Assembly: GCF_002797355.1 (NCBI RefSeq)
Contig: NZ_KZ454939.1
Span: forward strand, 715,828-779,827
Direction of reading: 5' to 3'
DNA from: Bacillus xiapuensis
Lineage (GTDB): Bacteria > Bacillota > Bacilli > Bacillales > Domibacillaceae
Length of the DNA stretch: 64,000 nt
Shown here: positions 40,340-48,980 of the stretch, piece after piece
Numbering within the stretch: position 1 is the stretch's first letter
Layout: each line of letters opens with the position of its first letter
Notes under the pieces: generated by a model
Databases searched by the model: none
What the model saw: the letters and a program-made list of their open reading frames with translations, nothing else
What the model was told of the DNA's origin: nothing
Translations under genes and position numbers: made by a program

Positions 40340-40912
40340 ATGTCGGTTGACCGTAAGCAGCAAATTATCGAAGCAGCGACGAAATCCTTTTCGCTGTTTG
40401 GCTACAAAGCAACAACGATGGATCAAGTGGCAAAATTAGCGAATGTCGGAAAAGGAACAATTTACAATTTTTTCAGCAATAAAGAAGAGCTATTCAACGA
40501 GATTGTGCAGTCTTTGATTACAGAAATGCGCAAGGCAGCGGAGAAAGCAACCGCCCCGCAATATTCGTTTCATGAAAACGTTCACCGGGCGCTCTTTCAA
40601 ATCTTAAAGTTTAGAAAGGATCATCAATTAACGATTAAGCTGTTTCAGGAAGGGAAAGAGATGGGAACTCTTGCTGTTCTCGAGGTGATGAAGAAGATGG
40701 AGGATGCGATCCTTTCTTTCATCACAGAAAAAGTAAAACAGGCGGTTCAAGCGGGGGAAATTAAGAAATGCAATCCAGAAGTGACAGCATTTATTATGTT
40801 AAGGCTGTATGTTTCATTGATCTTTGACTGGGAGCAGCGCAAGGAGCCGCTGAATGAAAAGGAAATTTCTCATTTGTTCGAACTGTATTTATTAGAGGGA
40901 TTATCCAAATAA
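40340..40912 (+). CDS. yhgD: TetR-family regulator YhgD
   Basis: 190 residues. The N-terminal HTH reads RKQQIIEAATKSFSLFGYKA, TTMDQVAKLANVGKGTIYNF, FSNKEELF; the C-terminal ligand domain is divergent, as usual. ATG 40340 follows AAAGGAGGG. It precedes yhgE by 75 bases, and a shared palindrome lies before each gene, so it probably represses both itself and yhgE. Confidence 0.9.
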   Translation: MSVDRKQQIIEAATKSFSLFGYKATTMDQVAKLANVGKGTIYNFFSNKEELFNEIVQSLITEMRKAAEKATAPQYSFHENVHRALFQILKFRKDHQLTIKLFQEGKEMGTLAVLEVMKKMEDAILSFITEKVKQAVQAGEIKKCNPEVTAFIMLRLYVSLIFDWEQRKEPLNEKEISHLFELYLLEGLSK

Positions 40913-40937
40913 GGTGATTCCTTTTCTTTTTTACCCG

Positions 40938-40964
40938 AATGACCAAATGAATATTATGGTCAAT
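40938..40964. promoter_or_regulatory. candidate YhgD operator upstream of yhgE
   Basis: A 27-base element AATGACCAAATGAA-...-GGTCAAT with outer arms TGACC/GGTCA; it contains TATTAT (40952-40957), a likely -10, so binding would block transcription of yhgE. Confidence 0.6.
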
Positions 40965-40987
40965 AATTCTAATGATAGGAGGAAGCC

Positions 40988-43297
40988 ATGAGACAGTCAT
41001 TATTCATTGCTGAAATGAAGGGAATTTTGCATAATCGTAAGCTTTTAGTGCCTATTTTGGCGGTAATCACGATTCCGCTCTTATATGCAGGGATGTTCTT
41101 GTGGGCATTCTGGGATCCCTACGAAAATTTAAAAGAGCTGCCGGTTGGCGTTATCAATCATGATCAAGGTGCTGACTTAGAAGGAGAGAAACTGACGCTA
41201 GGCAAGGAGCTCGAAAAGGAAATAAAAAAAAGTGATGAATTTGATTTTCGGATTATAGACGAGAAGGAAGCGAAACGGGGGTTAGAACATCAGAAATATT
41301 ATATGCTGATAGAGATCCCCGCTGACTTCTCAAGCAACGCAGCGACTTTACTGGAGGAGCAGCCGAAAAAGCTGGAACTGAAGTATGTTCCAAATGAAGG
41401 GTTTAACTTTCTCTCTTCACAGATGGGAGACACCGCGATGAAAGAAATTCGCGCTGCGCTGCAAAAAAAGATTACGAAGACATATTCTGAAACGATGTTC
41501 GCTAAAATCAAGAAAATGGGTAAGGGCTTCAAAGAGGCTAGCAGCGGAGCCGGAAAGCTGGATGAAGGAACGGGTAAGTTAACAGAAGGGGCTGCCAAGA
41601 TTAAAAAACACTTAGCAGTGCTTGCTGGAAGTTCCATTCAATTTACGCAAGGACTGACTAAAGCAGGAAAGGGCTCAAGCGAACTGGCTTTTGGTGCTGC
41701 TAAGCTGCACTCCGGATTGGGGCAGCTGCATTCCGGTCAGAATCAGCTGGTTGCTGGAGGCAAAGAGCTTCAGTCCGGAACAGGAGAGCTGGCTGCTGGG
41801 ATATCCAAGATGCAAAACGGGCTTCATGCTGTGGACGGACATATGCAGAAATTGACTTCCGGCATGGCCCAAGCGCAGGCAGGCGTCCAGCAATTTCAGG
41901 AAAAGCTGCCGGCACTCAAGAAAGGGGCGAGCGGTTTGGCTGCCGGCGCTGAGCAATTGAATAATGGGCTCAGTCAATTGGAGCAGCAATTGGTTGCCAA
42001 AATCAATCAATCCATGACGCAGCAACTGGAAGAAGCGACGCCATTATTGCAGCAAACATTAACGCCAGATCAAATCGCTTTGGTAAAGCAGCATGTGGCG
42101 AATCAGCAGAAGGAGCTGGTACAAGGGATAACAGGCGAAATCGGCAAATTGAAGGCAGGAAGCCAGCAGCTTGCCTTGGGCTCCAAGGAATTAAGCGGCG
42201 CCATCAATGGCCAATTAGCGCCGAATATGCAGAAATTAAACAGCGGACTGAATGATCTCCAAAAAGGCCAGAAAACTTTGCAGGCAGGTGTTCATAAGCT
42301 TGCTTTAAGCGGTGATCAGCTAGCTGGCGGCACGCAAGCACTGCGCTCCGGCGAAAGTGAGCTAGTGAGCGGCATGGAACGCGTCGCCGGCAAAATAGGT
42401 GAAGCGAAAGACGGTACTGCCAAGCTGGCTGAGGGGGCTGAATCCTTACAAGGAGGACTGAATCAGTTAAAGGACGGTTCGAAGAAGCTGTCAGAAGGAA
42501 CCGGCCAATTGGCTGCAGGCTCAAGCGAACTCGCCAATGGGACAACAGAGCTTGAAAAAGGCGTAAAAGAGCTTCATGACAAGCTTGGGGATGCTGCAGC
42601 AAAGGCCAATTCAGTGCAAGCAAAGGATGAAAATTATGACATGATGGCCGATCCGGTAACAGTTGACAAAGAGGCTGTGAACCATGTGCCTAATTACGGC
42701 ACCGGATTTGCTCCTTACTTTCTTTCGCTCGGTTTATTTGTAGGAGCTTTATTGCTAACTATTGTTTTCCCGTTAAGAGAACCGGCCGCTCGTCCGAAAA
42801 ATGGATACAGCTGGTTTATTGGCAAGTTTGGCATTCTTTTGATTGCTGGAACCGCTCAATCCATATTGGCAGCAGCTGTCTTGCTGTTGGGCTTGAAAAT
42901 AGAAGTCCAGAGCGTTCCGCTTTTCTTAGGGACAACCATGATTACAAGTTTCACCTTTATTGCGCTCGTTCAAATGCTCGTGACGATTATGGGGGATCCG
43001 GGACGGTTTGTGGCAGTATTAATTCTGATCTTCCAATTAACAACTAGCGCGGGAACATTTCCGCTGGAATTAATACCGAATGCGCTGCAGCCCGTTAGCG
43101 CTTTGCTGCCCATGACCTACTCAGTTTCCGCATTTAAAGCGGTCATCTCAAGCGGTGACTTTGCTTTCATGCGGGAAAATCACGCGATTCTCGGTTTGTT
43201 CGCTGCTGTTTGTATTGGAGTGACAATCGTCTTCTTCCAAGGGCTCTTCAAACGGCGATTTGGGAACGAGCACGTAATGGCAGGAAAAGAAGGATAA
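40988..43297 (+). CDS. yhgE: YhgE/Pip-family membrane protein
   Basis: 769 residues. One N-terminal membrane helix (KLLVPILAVITIPLLYAGMF) with the YhgE/Pip start domain (VGVINHDQGADLEGEKLTLG), a long extracytoplasmic middle (about 190-540) built of G/L-rich heptads such as LHSGLGQLHSGQNQLVAGGK, and five or six C-terminal membrane helices of ABC-2 type. Relatives include the lactococcal phage infection protein Pip and the type VII secretion component EsaA; the role of YhgE itself is not settled. AGGAGG precedes the ATG. Controlled with yhgD, see operators. Confidence 0.9.
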   Translation: MRQSLFIAEMKGILHNRKLLVPILAVITIPLLYAGMFLWAFWDPYENLKELPVGVINHDQGADLEGEKLTLGKELEKEIKKSDEFDFRIIDEKEAKRGLEHQKYYMLIEIPADFSSNAATLLEEQPKKLELKYVPNEGFNFLSSQMGDTAMKEIRAALQKKITKTYSETMFAKIKKMGKGFKEASSGAGKLDEGTGKLTEGAAKIKKHLAVLAGSSIQFTQGLTKAGKGSSELAFGAAKLHSGLGQLHSGQNQLVAGGKELQSGTGELAAGISKMQNGLHAVDGHMQKLTSGMAQAQAGVQQFQEKLPALKKGASGLAAGAEQLNNGLSQLEQQLVAKINQSMTQQLEEATPLLQQTLTPDQIALVKQHVANQQKELVQGITGEIGKLKAGSQQLALGSKELSGAINGQLAPNMQKLNSGLNDLQKGQKTLQAGVHKLALSGDQLAGGTQALRSGESELVSGMERVAGKIGEAKDGTAKLAEGAESLQGGLNQLKDGSKKLSEGTGQLAAGSSELANGTTELEKGVKELHDKLGDAAAKANSVQAKDENYDMMADPVTVDKEAVNHVPNYGTGFAPYFLSLGLFVGALLLTIVFPLREPAARPKNGYSWFIGKFGILLIAGTAQSILAAAVLLLGLKIEVQSVPLFLGTTMITSFTFIALVQMLVTIMGDPGRFVAVLILIFQLTTSAGTFPLELIPNALQPVSALLPMTYSVSAFKAVISSGDFAFMRENHAILGLFAAVCIGVTIVFFQGLFKRRFGNEHVMAGKEG

Positions 43298-43473
43298 ATA
43301 GAATGGGGACGGCTTGCGGGCGCTCCAATCCGGGCGGAATTCTTTCTAAATTGGAGGTTCCGCTGCGGTTTGGCCGCTTTGTTTAAAGCCGGCCTCATTT
43401 TTTTATTAGTTTTCAAATTTATTTCACATTTTTTTCTTATAATAGAAAGCAAAGCAGATGGAAGGAGAATAAT

Positions 43474-44439
43474 GTGAATACTCGTCTACTTGCCATGCTG
43501 GCAGCTGTCATGATTCTCGCTTCCGGATGCAGTTCTCCCGCTTTTCCGCCCATTCATGAAGACCGCTATCTATTTACATTAAATTTAAGGGATTCTTCTT
43601 TAACTTTTATCGATTATCAAGGAGAGCGATTGGCTGATTGGAAGCTGGAAGAGATGTTCACGGGAGGTGTCTTGTTTCCCGACCAAGATCGCTTGCTGCT
43701 ATACGGAACACAATTGGATCATGCGGCATTGTATTCTTTATCGGAGGGCCGGCTGCTGGAAGAATGGAAGGTGCCTGAAGGGACGACAGGAGCTCTTTAT
43801 TTAAAAGAAAGCAAGGAAATTGTTTTAGCCAATAAGGAGGATCGTTCCCTTCATTTTTACAATGAGGAAGGGAGAGAAACAGATATCGTCAGAACGGGGA
43901 AATATCCGATGTCACTGGCAGCGTATCAAGACTGTCTTTATGTGATTAACTATCAGGATACGATTCTCTCGGAAGTGGATCTGAAGAAGAAAAAAGTCTC
44001 GAGAGAATTCGCCATCCCCTCTTCTTCTGCCGGTCTGATGATTCAGCCAGAGGAGAAAGAATTGTGGGTTGGCGGGCATGGACATGGAAAGAAAGCACAA
44101 TCCTATGTGCAGATTTATTCGCTGGAAACCGGCAAGAAGAAGCAAAAGGTGGAAGCGCCGGTTATGCCCGTCGATTTCATTGAACACCAAGGGCGTTATT
44201 ATGTCATCAGCCACGGTTCGAACATGGTGTATATGTTCAATGAAAGGAAGAAACAAATGAAGCAGCACGAAGTCGGAGCAAACCCTTTCACACTCGCGGC
44301 AATCGATGATCATATCGTTACGGCCGGTTTCGATAATGACAAGCTTTATTATTTAAACAAAGATCATTTAAAGATTGAAAAGCAGGTACAGACCGGTAAA
44401 GGCCCATTTAGGATATTTGTGAAGGAGCAAGAGAAATGA
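43474..44439 (+). CDS. beta-propeller lipoprotein
   Basis: 321 residues. Signal peptide with lipobox LASGC, so membrane-anchored outside the cell. The rest is a series of about 40-residue beta repeats (YLFTLNLRDSSLTFIDYQGE, YVINYQDTILSEVDLKKKKV, YVISHGSNMVYMFNERKKQM) typical of a YVTN/SMP-30-like propeller. It is the first gene of an operon with a two-component system and overlaps the response regulator by 4 bases, so it may be a sensory accessory of the kinase. Ligand unknown. GTG start with AGGAG 6 bases upstream. Confidence 0.8.
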   Translation: MNTRLLAMLAAVMILASGCSSPAFPPIHEDRYLFTLNLRDSSLTFIDYQGERLADWKLEEMFTGGVLFPDQDRLLLYGTQLDHAALYSLSEGRLLEEWKVPEGTTGALYLKESKEIVLANKEDRSLHFYNEEGRETDIVRTGKYPMSLAAYQDCLYVINYQDTILSEVDLKKKKVSREFAIPSSSAGLMIQPEEKELWVGGHGHGKKAQSYVQIYSLETGKKKQKVEAPVMPVDFIEHQGRYYVISHGSNMVYMFNERKKQMKQHEVGANPFTLAAIDDHIVTAGFDNDKLYYLNKDHLKIEKQVQTGKGPFRIFVKEQEK

Positions 44440-45116
44440 CTCATATTTTGATTGTGGATGATGAGGAAGATATGCGCCATTTGATCTCCATGTATTTGGA
44501 GAATGCCGGAATTTCAGTGAGCCAGGCAGCGGATAGCAGGGAAGCGAAAGAAGAGCTTGCTTTGGGCAAAGCTGATCTTGTGCTACTGGACATTATGCTG
44601 CCGGGAAAAAGCGGCTTTGACATATGTGAGGACATCCGCCAAACAAGCGATATTCCGATTATTTTTCTCACGGCGAAAGGGGATGAATGGGATAAGGTGA
44701 AAGGATTGCAAATTGGCGGTGATGACTATATTGTGAAGCCATTTTCTCCGGGAGAATTAACCGCTAGAATTCAGGCGGTTCTGCGCAGATTTCACAAGCA
44801 GGGCGATCAGATGACAAGCATGGCGAGAGCAGGCATCACAGTTGATTTGAATTCTCATTCAGTCAGAGTCAATCAACAAACGGTCTCCCTTACATTGAAG
44901 GAGTATGAGCTTTTGGTTTTACTGATGAAAAATCCAAGCCGGGTCTTTTCCCGGGAGCAGCTGCTGGAGGTGATCTGGGGAGAGGATTACAGCGGGGGTA
45001 CAAGGACGGTCGATACTCATATTAAAACGCTGCGGATGAAGCTGGGAAAAGCAGCAGGAGCAGCGATAGCAACCGTATGGGGAATTGGCTATAAATTTGA
45101 GGAACCGGATTCATGA
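44436..45116 (+). CDS. OmpR/PhoB-family response regulator
   Basis: 226 residues. Receiver domain with the acidic pair VDDEED, phospho-acceptor Asp in LVLLDIMLPGKSGFD, Thr in FLTAKGDEWDKV and Lys in DDYIVKPFSP; C-terminal winged helix (VSLTLKEYELLVLLMKNPSR, TVDTHIKTLRMKLG). Partner of the kinase that follows with a 4-base overlap. Targets unknown. Confidence 0.92.
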   Translation: MTHILIVDDEEDMRHLISMYLENAGISVSQAADSREAKEELALGKADLVLLDIMLPGKSGFDICEDIRQTSDIPIIFLTAKGDEWDKVKGLQIGGDDYIVKPFSPGELTARIQAVLRRFHKQGDQMTSMARAGITVDLNSHSVRVNQQTVSLTLKEYELLVLLMKNPSRVFSREQLLEVIWGEDYSGGTRTVDTHIKTLRMKLGKAAGAAIATVWGIGYKFEEPDS

Positions 45117-46513
45117 GCCTTGCAAAGAAGCTGTGGCTGACGCTATTAGCGACGCTATTGTTATGTATCGGTTTCGCCTATGGGTTATCGAATATTTTAT
45201 ATGAAAAACTGTACGTCGCAAGCGTGGAAAAGGAGCTTTTGCAAGCGGGCAAAAGCTTGGCGCTTGATTATCAAGGCGGCGATCTGACAGATGAATTTAT
45301 CCAGCAAGTAAACTGGTATAATGAGAAAGCCAGTTTTGAAGTGTTTGCTGTCAGAAACCCGCGCGAACTGGCCGCTTGCATCCCTTTTGAGATTGATTAT
45401 GAGACATTGATTGGACCGGCTGAGCGGGAACAGCTGCTTAAAAATAAGCCGGTTAAGAAAGTGGGCTATGTGGCCCGCTTTGACCGCCAGGTTGTTTCTG
45501 TTATTATGCCCTTGCTTGAAGAACAGCGCCTTCAAGGCATTCTTTATTTGTATGTGCCGCTGGAGAATATTAAAGAGCTGACGGCAGACCTGACGATTTA
45601 CTGGGGGGCAGGAGCCGCATTCTTTCTGTTTATCTTATTATTGATCGGGCTCAAGTGGGCGAGGTATTTAACCAAGCCTCTTGAAGAAATGAAGACGGCT
45701 GCTGTAAGGCTTGCGGAGGGGGATTTTTCAACAAGGGTGAAGGTTCCCGCCAAGGATGAGATCGGGCAGCTGGCTGAGACCTTGAACCGCATGGCCGAGT
45801 CGATTGATAAAGAAGATGAACGAACGAAAGAATTCTTGGCTACGGTTTCTCACGAATTGCGGACGCCGTTAAGCTACATAAAAGGATACAGCGAGGCGCT
45901 CTCAAGCGGCATGGTGAAAGAAGAGGAAGAACGAGAAAGATACTTTCACATTATTACGCGAGAATCGAAGCGGATGGAACGACTCGTAAATGATTTAATG
46001 GAGCTGATTAAGCTTGAGAGCGATTCCTCTGCGTTAGAAAGGGTTCCGCTGCCGCTGGCCGAAACCATTCGCCAAACGCTGGACAAGTTAAAACCGGCTG
46101 CTAAACAAAAAAAGATTGAGCTTACAGAAGAGCTTGATCATCAAATTATTATAGAAGGGGATGAGGGGCGGTTAGAGCAAGTGATTGTGAATTTGATTGA
46201 TAATGCGCTCCGTTATACAGAAGAAGGAGGGCGCATTCACTTGCGGCTATCTAAGCAGGCGGATAAAGCGATTATGGCCTTGTGCGATTCAGGCATTGGC
46301 ATACCGGCAGAAGATGTACAGAAGATTACAGAGCGGTTTTATCGGGTGAATAAAGCCCGCACAAGATCGGATGGCGGCACGGGCTTAGGGCTGTCGATTG
46401 TTGAGAATATCGTAAAAGGTCATGGCGGCCGGCTTATGATTGAGAGTGAGTATGGCCTGGGGACAACGGTAACAATTGAATTTCCTTTGCTTCAAGATAT
46501 GGATGATTTATAA
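45113..46513 (+). CDS. HAMP-containing sensor histidine kinase
   Basis: 466 residues. Two membrane helices (about 8-28 and 160-180) bracket an extracytoplasmic sensor domain of about 130 residues; then HAMP (LTKPLEEMKTAAVRLAEGDF), DHp with the phospho-His in ATVSHELRTPLSYIKGYSEA, and a HATPase domain (NLIDNALRYTEEGG, DSGIGIPAEDV, GGTGLGLSIVENIV). The stimulus is unknown; its operon partners are two surface lipoproteins. Confidence 0.92.
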   Translation: MSLAKKLWLTLLATLLLCIGFAYGLSNILYEKLYVASVEKELLQAGKSLALDYQGGDLTDEFIQQVNWYNEKASFEVFAVRNPRELAACIPFEIDYETLIGPAEREQLLKNKPVKKVGYVARFDRQVVSVIMPLLEEQRLQGILYLYVPLENIKELTADLTIYWGAGAAFFLFILLLIGLKWARYLTKPLEEMKTAAVRLAEGDFSTRVKVPAKDEIGQLAETLNRMAESIDKEDERTKEFLATVSHELRTPLSYIKGYSEALSSGMVKEEEERERYFHIITRESKRMERLVNDLMELIKLESDSSALERVPLPLAETIRQTLDKLKPAAKQKKIELTEELDHQIIIEGDEGRLEQVIVNLIDNALRYTEEGGRIHLRLSKQADKAIMALCDSGIGIPAEDVQKITERFYRVNKARTRSDGGTGLGLSIVENIVKGHGGRLMIESEYGLGTTVTIEFPLLQDMDDL

Positions 46514-46525
46514 GGAGTGGTTAAA

Positions 46526-46972
46526 ATGAATAAACAATTTTTCATGATCATAGCGGTTTGTGCAGCACTGGTGTTAGGTGCATGTGGAGCCAAAGAACCA
46601 AAGAAAGAAGAAAACGGTGCGCCGAAGCCGCTGGCAGCTGATCTGCAGGTGCCTGATAAAGCGGACGTTGATGAAGAAGTAAAGTTCCAGACTAAGGTCA
46701 CACAAGGAGCTGAAGCAGTGAGTGATGCGGACGAAGTGAAATATGAAGTGTGGCGGGACGGCAAGAAAGAATCCAGTGAAATGATTGAGGCTAAGTCAAT
46801 TGGAAAAGGCCGCTATACAGCGAAAAAAGCCTTCGAAGCCGATGGCGTATATTACGTGCAAGTGCATGTGACAGCTCGCGGGCTGCATACAATGCCAAAA
46901 GCGGCCATCACTGTCGGCAAGGCAGCAGCACCTAAAAAAGAAGAAAAGACTTCGGATGATCACCAGCACTAA
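46526..46972 (+). CDS. FixH/YtkA-like lipoprotein
   Basis: 148 residues. Lipobox LGAC after a short signal peptide, then an Ig-like YtkA/FixH domain (about 35-130: VDEEVKFQTKVTQGAEAV, KYEVWRDGKKESSEMIEA, YYVQVHVTARGLHTMPKAAI) and a charged tail ending SDDHQH. YtkA-like domains occur in copper- or cytochrome-related surface proteins, but no metal site is obvious here apart from the terminal His. ATG 46526 follows AAGGAGTGG. Fourth gene of the operon. Confidence 0.8.
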   Translation: MNKQFFMIIAVCAALVLGACGAKEPKKEENGAPKPLAADLQVPDKADVDEEVKFQTKVTQGAEAVSDADEVKYEVWRDGKKESSEMIEAKSIGKGRYTAKKAFEADGVYYVQVHVTARGLHTMPKAAITVGKAAAPKKEEKTSDDHQH

Positions 46973-47008
46973 TAAATAAAAGAGGGTGTACCGAAACAGC
47001 CTGTTGAG

Positions 47009-47266
47009 ATGAAACCAACACGACTTCCCCTAAAACGATCAAAGACGTAACGAGCATTATTATGAATGCCTACTATGAAAAAAGCAACAAAAAACCGTTG
47101 AGGAAACACATAACCGGGCAACATTTCTATTTGAGAAGTCGTTGCAGGAACGCTTGGATAAACTAGCTAACGGACGGCGCGGTTTTAAAACGATGTTCAT
47201 GAACAAAGCCATTGAAGCACTTCTGGATGAAATGGAAGATCTCGAAGGATTCGGTAAGAAGTGAAA
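47009..47266 (+). pseudogene. frameshifted ribbon-helix-helix-like gene remnant
   Basis: One frame reads TIKDVTSIIMNAYYEKSNKK (to about 47094) and, after a one-base slip in the A-run at 47089-47095, the next frame reads TVEETHNRATFLFEKSLQER, LDKLANGRRGFKTMFMNKAI and EALLDEMEDLEGFGKK before TGA at 47264. The C-terminal half looks like the small DNA-binding proteins found on plasmids and integrative elements. No start codon with a ribosome site remains. Probably a relic of a mobile element. Confidence 0.5.
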
Positions 47267-47420
47267 CGGATCGAGCATGCCTTTTATCAGGTAATTAGAA
47301 GAGATAATTACAGATTTTCCGAACAAGAAAGCCCACACAGGTCGCAGACCGTCTTTAGACGTGGGAGTCTCAAAAGCATGAGATTTTTATTGTTAGATTA
47401 AGTGAATGGTTAAAATTTTA

Positions 47421-47456
47421 AAAAAACCGATTGCTATGTGAGCAATCGGTTTTTTG
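47421..47456. terminator. intrinsic terminator
   Basis: AAAACCGATTGCT / AGCAATCGGTTTTTT, perfect stem with 5-base loop and tracts on both sides. Confidence 0.88.
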
Positions 47457-47510
47457 GGTTTGCCGTAGTGATCTCGTCTAAGTTGCAGCCAGAAATATGC
47501 AATGACAATA

Positions 47511-47669
47511 TCAGGTTTTCTTCTTTATTTCACTGATAAGCGTCTCAATTGTGTTTTCCAACTGTTTAAAACTTTTTTCTAATCGATTCAGCAAATAAAA
47601 CACTAGTATGATGGGGAAGCCGACATTCCCCAGTGCATGTATCCAATCAAATTGGCTCCCCATATTCAT
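47511..47669 (-). CDS. YvrJ-family small membrane protein
   Basis: 52 residues (50 if translation starts at the second ATG, 47663): a hydrophobic stretch WIHALGNVGFPIILVFYLLN followed by a coiled, charged tail RLEKSFKQLENTIETLISEI. This is the YvrJ family pattern. The ATG follows the stop codon of the DUF3238-like gene directly (TAAATG), so translation is probably coupled. In B. subtilis yvrJ belongs to the sigO-rsoA locus, which fits the neighbours here. Confidence 0.7.
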   Translation of the reverse strand: MNMGSQFDWIHALGNVGFPIILVFYLLNRLEKSFKQLENTIETLISEIKKKT

Positions 47670-48245
47670 TTACGCTCTTTTTCCAACATTTACAGGGTGT
47701 TCCATAGGTGGATACAGTGATCCCATTGTTTCCCCAGTCTTGCGTGGATTATGTGACCAAATGAGTTGAGGTTTCTGGTCTCCAATTTTTCTCCAAAGCT
47801 CATACCCAGGGAATCCATCGTGATTACCGGTAATTCGGATATGGCCTGAACGGGTAAGTTTTATAGTAAACTTGTAATCAATTGCAGGAGCGTAAGGGAT
47901 AAATGGATTTTTACTGTGACAAACACAATCCAGATATAAAATCCCATTGACTACGCGTTTCTTATACGTTAAGTCCGAGCGAGGAGCTTTTTTTGTATCT
48001 TTGTCAATTAACTTCCCGCGTGCATCTAATCGTTCTTTAATTGTATATCCAGTGTTTTTTGTGGCTTTCACCCCATAGTTACCAGCTGTATTAATTCGAA
48101 ACCTTTGATGTGTCCGGTATTTATCAGACAAAAAACTCTCATTGCGGCCATCGCCGTGAAAGACGACAGATCCTTCTTCGTTAGCGAAAAACACGACTCT
48201 ACTTTGTGGAATCCAAGTTTTTAGGCGAAGCTCTACAATGGCCAT
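47670..48245 (-). CDS. DUF3238-like protein
   Basis: 191 residues, soluble, no signal peptide. The start IVELRLKTWIPQSRVVFF, a middle YKFTIKLTRSGHIRITGNHD and GFPGYELWRK, and an end with HNPRKTGETMGSL match the DUF3238 family of Bacillus proteins, function unknown. The ribosome site AAAGGGG is about 11 bases before the ATG and lies inside the 3' arm of a strong hairpin, which would hide it. Followed without a gap by the YvrJ-like gene. Confidence 0.75.
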   Translation of the reverse strand: MAIVELRLKTWIPQSRVVFFANEEGSVVFHGDGRNESFLSDKYRTHQRFRINTAGNYGVKATKNTGYTIKERLDARGKLIDKDTKKAPRSDLTYKKRVVNGILYLDCVCHSKNPFIPYAPAIDYKFTIKLTRSGHIRITGNHDGFPGYELWRKIGDQKPQLIWSHNPRKTGETMGSLYPPMEHPVNVGKRA

Positions 48246-48255
48246 AAATAAAAAA

Positions 48256-48304
48256 CCCCTTTATCTTTTTTTATAAGCTGCGCAACTTATATTAGATAAA
48301 GGGG
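48256..48304 (-). terminator. hairpin between DUF6843-like and DUF3238-like genes
   Basis: CCCCTTTATCT / AGATAAAGGGG outer stem with an inner TATAAG/CTTATA helix; on the minus strand TTTTTTATTT follows. It acts as a terminator of the upstream gene and its 3' arm contains the next gene's ribosome site. Confidence 0.8.
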
Positions 48305-48313
48305 GAATGATAA

Positions 48314-48772
48314 CTATTTTAACAACCTTTCGATCTTATTTAGACAAATATCTTTACCATCCTCAATTTTCACTCCGAAAGATTCAACTTGAAATTTGTC
48401 ATTTTCATAAGAACCGTGGTTATGACCTATAATATCTTCAGTTGAGAGTTCACTTACTTTTTTTCCTTTTTCATCTACATACGCATAGGTGGTATCATGA
48501 AATCCAGAGCCGTTTTCTCCTTCCCAGCCAAAATCGTATGGGGAAGATGTATATAGGACCCCTTCATCATTAAACCTATAGGTAATATTTTGGTTTTTTA
48601 TCTTTAATGCTGGTGCATCTTTTACATCATATACAACAATGGCACACCCCTTAAAACCCATAGGTAATTCATAAGAAACTGAGTAGCGTTCATCTCTAGT
48701 TATAAACATATACACAAGCCACCCTATAAATATCAGGATAATAATGCTGGGCAGAATTCGTTTATCTTTCAT
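48314..48772 (-). CDS. membrane-anchored DUF6843-like protein
   Basis: 152 residues. One N-terminal membrane helix (LPSIIILIFIGWLVYMFITR) then an extracytoplasmic domain with PMGFKGCAIVVYDVKDAPAL, a sequence typical of DUF6843 proteins, and YTSSPYDFGWEG. No function known. ATG 48772 follows GGAGGG by 6 bases. Divergent from the sigO-like gene across 246 bases. It could be a target or an anti-sigma factor of that system; it does not resemble B. subtilis RsiO, so this is only a possibility. Confidence 0.7.
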   Translation of the reverse strand: MKDKRILPSIIILIFIGWLVYMFITRDERYSVSYELPMGFKGCAIVVYDVKDAPALKIKNQNITYRFNDEGVLYTSSPYDFGWEGENGSGFHDTTYAYVDEKGKKVSELSTEDIIGHNHGSYENDKFQVESFGVKIEDGKDICLNKIERLLK

Positions 48773-48881
48773 CAAGATCCCTCCTTTCTTTTATCTTAAC
48801 CTAATTTTATCTAATTGAATTAATTTATTATAAAATGCAGAAAAAAGTGGGTGTAAATTATAACGAAGGCAAATACTAGGA

Positions 48882-48887
48882 TATAAT
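48882..48887 (+). promoter_or_regulatory. -10-like TATAAT upstream of sigO-like gene
   Basis: TATAAT lies 131 bases before the sigO-like start; the -35 position reads TATAAC, so this is not a standard SigA promoter and could be autoregulated. Confidence 0.35.
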
Positions 48888-48915
48888 AGATACATCATAA
48901 AAAATTTTTCTAAAG

Positions 48916-48980
48916 GTTGTTTTTTTTCTCCTTATGGTTCCTTTATGTATAGAGAGAGAAAGGAAACAACTCTTTTTTTT
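48916..48980 (+). terminator. terminator-like hairpin in the sigO leader
   Basis: A 15-bp stem (GTTGTTTTTTTTCTC, 916-930, with GAGAAAGGAAACAAC, 956-970; two G-U pairs) with a 25-base loop, followed by CTTTTTTTT. It lies between the -10-like box and the start of sigO and there is no upstream plus-strand gene to terminate. Confidence 0.65.

Larger units (their letters stand above)
46973..47510. other. gene-poor region with a decayed small gene
   Basis: 538 bases holding only the ribbon-helix-helix-like relic (about 47009-47266) and a strong terminator (47421-47456). A CCCAC / GTGGG pair followed by GGAGTCT at 47329-47374 resembles the end of an IS200/IS605-type element; support is weak. Confidence 0.4.
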
